Shown: piece after piece, positions 12,149-15,476 of the stretch | How the letters are laid out: every line of letters begins with the position of its first letter | Numbering within the stretch: the stretch's first letter is position 1 | NCBI GenBank assembly: GCA_900546895.1 | Contig: UREO01000028.1 | Location: 1 to 15,476, forward strand | Direction: 5' to 3' | DNA length: 15,476 nt | Source of the DNA: an uncultured Oscillospiraceae bacterium | Lineage (GTDB): Bacteria > Bacillota > Clostridia > Oscillospirales > Acutalibacteraceae | Notes under the pieces: model-generated | Told to the model about the DNA's origin: nothing | Databases searched by the model: none | The model's input: only the letters and a program-made list of their open reading frames with translations | Program-made: the position numbers and the translations under genes

Positions 12149-13956
12149 AAAGATCAGGAAAACAGCGTATTTCACTCATTTTGACGGTATTGCTGATTGC
12201 GGCATTTTGTTTTAGCAGTCTTCCGGCTTCCGGGGCAACTTATGCGGAACCGGCACCAACGGTGCTCAGCGATAAATTGACTGTCTCTAAAGGCAGTCCT
12301 TTTGAAGCTACTTTCTATTTTCTTAATACCGAATATTCTCGTGGCGATTCCATTACGATTACCGTCGATAGTCCTAATGATGCTATTTCATTAAAGAAAA
12401 AAACTTTCAAATATGATAGCGAACATGATGAAATTAATACAGATCTTAAGGATACTGATTATGATGATGCCGACTATAGCCTTACCATTCCGGAATTATA
12501 CATGAAACGGATTGGCGACGGAGCAGGTACTCTGAAATTCACAATTTATTACGACGACGATAAATCAGAAACCTATTTGGCGCAAAAGACCATTTTTGAC
12601 CCCAACAGTACCAGTAGCAGCGACACGGAGGATCAGGGCAAACTGGTCGTGCAGTCCTATCGGCTTGACCATACGCCGGTCAAAGAGGGCGAAAAATTCA
12701 ATCTGACCTTTACGCTGAAAAATACCGGCAGCGTCGTCTGCGACAACATCATGGCGGTGCTGGACACCTCCACGGCGGAGGGAGTCAGCATTAACGGCGT
12801 CACGGACTCGCAGTACATCAACACGCTGGACACCGGCACCACTGCCACCATTTCCTATCCTATGACTTGTCTCTCAAAAATGACAACCAACAACTACGTC
12901 GTAAGCCTGATCCTTTCCGCGGATGAGTTGGATAAATCGGTTACTTCAAAAGTCTTTATTCCCGTAACCGGTACCAAGACGGACAAGGACGAAACCACCA
13001 ATGAAAGCAAGCCGCTGATTATCATAGAAAATTACGATTACGGCGGAAAAGCGGTGATGGGCGGCAAAGAATTCAATCTTGCCATGCGGTTTAAAAACAC
13101 CAGCGCCAACGCGCAGATTGAAAATCTGAAAATCACCGTCTCTTCCGTAGCCGGGGACGACGACAAATCCGTGGCGGGCGCGTTCACTCCCGCGAAATCT
13201 TCCAATACCTTTTATATTCCCAAGGTCGGCCCAAACGCAGTCTTTGCCGAACAGATCGCCCTGATTCCCAAAGCCGACGCCACCCCGAACTCCTACGGCG
13301 TTTCCATCGCTTTCAATTATGAGGCCGTTCTTGACGGCAAGCGGGAAACCATTGAGGCAACGGAAACGATCTCTATCCCTCTGTCTCAGACCGACCGCTT
13401 TGAAGCAAATGAAGCGGAGCTGCAGGGACCGGTTTCTCTGGGTGACTCCGGTCAGCTGAATATCAATTACGTCAATAAGGGAAAAAGTAAAATATTCAAT
13501 CTTTCCGTCAAGCTGGACGGAAACTTTACAACGGGTGAATCAAACACCTATATCGGCAACGTGGACTCCGGAGTCGGCGACACGTTTCAGGCCACACTGA
13601 ACCCGGCCGAAGAAGGGACCATGACCGGCACGGCGACCTTCAGCTACGAGGACGCAAACGGAGAAATCAAGAACCTGGTCAAGGAGTTTTCCTGCGAGGT
13701 AATGCCTGCAATGGGTCCGGGCGAAGGAATGGATTCCGAACCCGCCGTTCCGGCAAACGCGGGCGCCTCTTCCCCACCGCTCTGGGGGATTCTTGCGGGA
13801 ATCGGGGGATTCATTGCGGGAATCATCGTATTGGTCACTATACTTAAAAAACGGAAAGCAAAGAAACTGAAGCTGCTGGAGCAAAGCGACGATTACGATG
13901 ACCTTCCCATAGAACCCACAGAAGCCGGTCAGCCGTCCAATGAGGAAGAGCCATGA
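12145..13956 (+). CDS. Secreted, membrane-anchored multi-domain beta-sandwich protein (CARDB/COG1361-like)
   Basis: A 603-residue exported protein with no enzyme motif. A signal peptide covers about 1-32 (basic start, hydrophobic ILTVLLIAAFCFSSLPA, ASGA cleavage region). A first beta-rich domain (about 35-150) follows, then a Ser/Thr/Asp linker. Repeated immunoglobulin-like modules come next, each with a strand motif of the type FNLTFTLKNTGSVVCDN, FNLAMRFKNTSANAQIEN or LNINYVNKGKSKIFN, as in CARDB/NEW3 or COG1361 S-layer-type proteins. A Pro/Ala/Gly stretch leads to one membrane helix (about 546-567), a KKRKAKK stop-transfer and an acidic cytoplasmic tail. It sits between ATPase and permease with 4-base overlaps, where MacA-like adaptors are found in other systems. 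A sensor or adaptor role outside the membrane is inferred. Bases about 12300-12480 are far more AT-rich than the rest. Confidence 0.8.
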   Translation: MKRSGKQRISLILTVLLIAAFCFSSLPASGATYAEPAPTVLSDKLTVSKGSPFEATFYFLNTEYSRGDSITITVDSPNDAISLKKKTFKYDSEHDEINTDLKDTDYDDADYSLTIPELYMKRIGDGAGTLKFTIYYDDDKSETYLAQKTIFDPNSTSSSDTEDQGKLVVQSYRLDHTPVKEGEKFNLTFTLKNTGSVVCDNIMAVLDTSTAEGVSINGVTDSQYINTLDTGTTATISYPMTCLSKMTTNNYVVSLILSADELDKSVTSKVFIPVTGTKTDKDETTNESKPLIIIENYDYGGKAVMGGKEFNLAMRFKNTSANAQIENLKITVSSVAGDDDKSVAGAFTPAKSSNTFYIPKVGPNAVFAEQIALIPKADATPNSYGVSIAFNYEAVLDGKRETIEATETISIPLSQTDRFEANEAELQGPVSLGDSGQLNINYVNKGKSKIFNLSVKLDGNFTTGESNTYIGNVDSGVGDTFQATLNPAEEGTMTGTATFSYEDANGEIKNLVKEFSCEVMPAMGPGEGMDSEPAVPANAGASSPPLWGILAGIGGFIAGIIVLVTILKKRKAKKLKLLEQSDDYDDLPIEPTEAGQPSNEEEP

Positions 13957-15299
13957 AATGGAAAGACATGCTTTCAATGGCGCTCGGCAATTTGTTTAAG
14001 CGCAAGGTCAGAACTCTTCTTACGGTGATTGGCGTTGTGATCGGAACCTGCGCCATTGTCGTCATGATGTCGTTCGGCATCGGGATTAAGCAATCCATGG
14101 AAACCATGATGCAGAACATGGGCGACTTGACGGTTATCACGATCAACAATGAATCCCAGACTCCGGATTCGGCGGCGCTGGACGGCAAAACGCTGGAACA
14201 GGTAAAAGCCATAAAGGATGTTGTGGCTGTCACTCCCGTCTTTTACCTTGACCCTTCCGTCGTTACCATTAAAAGCCGGAAATACAGCTATCAGGGAATG
14301 ATTTACGGCGTTTCGATGAGTGCTCTGAAAGAATTCGGGTATCAGACAGAAACCGGAACGCTCCCTGCGGAAGGAGCCCCGGAAACGACCATTCTGTTTG
14401 GCAAGGATGCAGAATACGATTTTATCGACAGCAGGAAATCCAGCAACAACATGATTTTCCCGCAGGCCGATAAAAACGGCAAGATGCCTGATCCTTATGT
14501 TTCCGCCCTCACCGACAAATTTCAGGCCGAGATCAACCTGTCGGAGGACTCCACCGCGAAAACCAAGCCGATCAAGCTTCAATGCGTCGGTACTCTGGTG
14601 GAAGACTGGGGGAAAAACCCTTCCCCCAGCCATTCCGTTTTTATGGATGTCACCCTTGCGAAGCAGCTTCGTGATAAATACAACAAGCTGAACAATATTA
14701 AAAGGGACCCCAACAAAAAAGACGGATACGACAGCGCAAGCGTAAAGGTCGCTTCCGTTGAGGCTGTTCCGGACGCGGAGAAGGCAATACAGGATATGGG
14801 ATTCTCCACCTACAGTATGGAAAGCGTCCGCAAACCGCTTGAGGAGCAGATGAGAACCATTCAGATGATTCTGGGCGGCCTTGGCGCGATCTCGCTTCTG
14901 GTAGCGGCTCTGGGGATTACAAACACCATGATTATGTCTATCTACGAAAGAACCCGTGAAATCGGCATCATGAAGGTACTCGGCTGTGTCGTTCGAAATA
15001 TCCGCACCATGTTTCTGGTTGAAGCCGGAGCAATCGGGTTTATGGGCGGCGCCGTCGGGATTGCACAGAGCTACGCGATCTCTTTTCTGATTAACACCCT
15101 GTTCGCCGCCCAGAACGCGGGAGGCGGAGATGCAATGGGAGCCACGGCCGGAGGCGCCGCCGCTCAGATCTCCATCATTCCGGTTTGGCTGGCGCTGGGC
15201 GCACTTGCCTTCTCCACCATGGTCGGTCTGGTTTCCGGATTCCATCCCGCGAACCGGGCTGTCAAAATCAGTGCGCTGACCGCGATCAAGCAGGAATAG
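13953..15299 (+). CDS. MacB/FtsX-family ABC transporter permease
   Basis: The membrane partner of the ATPase at 11423. The 448 residues show the MacB topology: an N-terminal cytoplasmic helix (MLSMALGNLFKRKVRTLLTV), membrane helix 1 (about 20-45), and a large extracellular MacB_PCD-like domain of about 250 residues. Three closely spaced helices then follow (about 300-330, 352-380 and 408-430). The coupling segment ERTREIGIMKVLGC between helices 2 and 3 is the most conserved family motif. Between helices 3 and 4 lies a Gly/Ala-rich extracellular loop (AAQNAGGGDAMGATAGGAA). In the family, ATP hydrolysis moves the outer domain rather than transporting through a pore. The substrate may be a peptide, lipid or antibiotic, or the system may act as an envelope sensor; sequence does not decide. 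ATG overlaps the previous stop (ATGA). Confidence 0.93.
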   Translation: MKWKDMLSMALGNLFKRKVRTLLTVIGVVIGTCAIVVMMSFGIGIKQSMETMMQNMGDLTVITINNESQTPDSAALDGKTLEQVKAIKDVVAVTPVFYLDPSVVTIKSRKYSYQGMIYGVSMSALKEFGYQTETGTLPAEGAPETTILFGKDAEYDFIDSRKSSNNMIFPQADKNGKMPDPYVSALTDKFQAEINLSEDSTAKTKPIKLQCVGTLVEDWGKNPSPSHSVFMDVTLAKQLRDKYNKLNNIKRDPNKKDGYDSASVKVASVEAVPDAEKAIQDMGFSTYSMESVRKPLEEQMRTIQMILGGLGAISLLVAALGITNTMIMSIYERTREIGIMKVLGCVVRNIRTMFLVEAGAIGFMGGAVGIAQSYAISFLINTLFAAQNAGGGDAMGATAGGAAAQISIIPVWLALGALAFSTMVGLVSGFHPANRAVKISALTAIKQE

Positions 15300-15304
15300 C
15301 GGCA

Positions 15305-15330
15305 ACCCTCCCCGACTTTCCGGGGAGGGT
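15305..15330 (+). terminator. Terminator-like hairpin after the MacB-like operon
   Basis: ACCCTCCCCG (15305-15314), loop ACTTTC, CGGGGAGGGT (15321-15330): a very stable 10-bp stem 6 bases after the stop. Only TTTGTC follows directly, but an AT palindrome ending in seven T residues lies at 15341-15358. Confidence 0.75.
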
Positions 15331-15370
15331 TTGTCAAATAAAAAATAATTATTTTTTTGTCGTTTATCTG

Positions 15371-15399
15371 TTGACAAGTAGCGGCCTTTTCAGTATAAT
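15371..15399 (+). promoter_or_regulatory. Perfect consensus promoter of tRNA-Asp
   Basis: TTGACA (15371-15376), 17-base spacer, TATAAT (15394-15399). Start near 15406, about 17 bases before the tRNA. Confidence 0.9.
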
Positions 15400-15422
15400 G
15401 ATATTCGTTGTCCACGGTAAAT

Positions 15423-15476
15423 GGCTCGGTAGTTCAGCTGGTTAGAACGCTAGCCTGTCACGCTAGAGGTCGTCGG
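15423..15476 (+). tRNA. tRNA-Asp (anticodon GTC), truncated by the window end
   Basis: Acceptor 5' strand GGCTCGG, D arm GTTC/GAAC, anticodon stem CTAGC/GCTAG with loop CTGTCAC giving anticodon GTC, variable loop, and the 5' half of the T stem (GTCGG), where the window stops. The 3' part including the T loop is missing. Confidence 0.93.

Noticed and set aside
13974..15377. Minus-strand open frame of 467 codons
   Set aside because: Antisense shadow of the MacB-like permease and rich in His, Asn and Arg without domain structure; the plus-strand protein has clear motifs and topology.
15470..15476. Adapter at the right edge (TCGTCGG equals the first bases of the Nextera oligonucleotide)
   Set aside because: The bases equally fit the variable loop and T stem of tRNA-Asp, and only seven bases match, so chance is the simpler reading.
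43..15476. CRISPR array, insertion sequence or defence system
   Set aside because: No spaced direct repeats, transposase gene or known defence domain was seen; the only mobile-element trace is the recombinase at the left edge.

Overview
The window reads as chromosomal DNA of a low-to-mid GC anaerobic Firmicute of the class Clostridia, plausibly Oscillospirales/Ruminococcaceae-like. The grounds are GGAGG-type ribosome binding sites, several TTG starts, consensus sigma-A promoters, a PdaB-like deacetylase typical of spore formers, and a Clostridia-type acidic zinc-ribbon protein beside efp. The taxonomic call is an inference from gene content, not a database result. The left edge is not biological: bases 10-42 are an Illumina Nextera adapter, so the contig really begins at about 43.

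Left region (43-2480): the 3' part of a large serine recombinase runs up to position 814. It abuts a polysaccharide deacetylase gene on the opposite strand that has lost its last 60-70 residues. This looks like the right end of an integrated element and its attachment junction. Next come a decayed GGDEF fragment, a terminator-like hairpin, and tdk (thymidine kinase) behind an extended -10 promoter and a strong leader hairpin. A shared hairpin separates tdk from the convergent gene that follows.

Centre (2484-7764, minus strand): a membrane-bound nucleotide-sugar 4,6-dehydratase (PglF/WbpM/CapD type) has its own promoter. Beside it lies a tightly overlapping four-gene operon read from a perfect TTGACA-17-TATAAT promoter: Crp/Fnr-like regulator, NMT1/TauA-like lipoprotein, TauC-like permease, TauB-like ATPase. 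The regulator probably senses a signal and controls uptake of a small solute; the solute cannot be named from sequence.

Housekeeping block (7765-10250, minus strand): rpsU, yqeG-like HAD phosphatase, aroQ, efp and a CD1247-like acidic zinc-ribbon protein, with terminators after rpsU and after the last gene. Divergent from rpsU is tRNA-Trp with its own promoter and tandem terminators. A LURP-one/YxjI-like gene follows on the minus strand, with the wreck of a small Nif3/YqfO-related gene just downstream of it.

Right region (11334-15476, plus strand): a three-gene operon with 4-bp overlaps encodes a LolD/MacB-type ATPase, a 603-residue secreted, membrane-anchored beta-sandwich protein, and a MacB/FtsX-type permease. 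The middle gene sits where a MacA-type adaptor would be expected, which makes this the least ordinary system in the window. The window ends inside tRNA-Asp, which is driven by another perfect consensus promoter.
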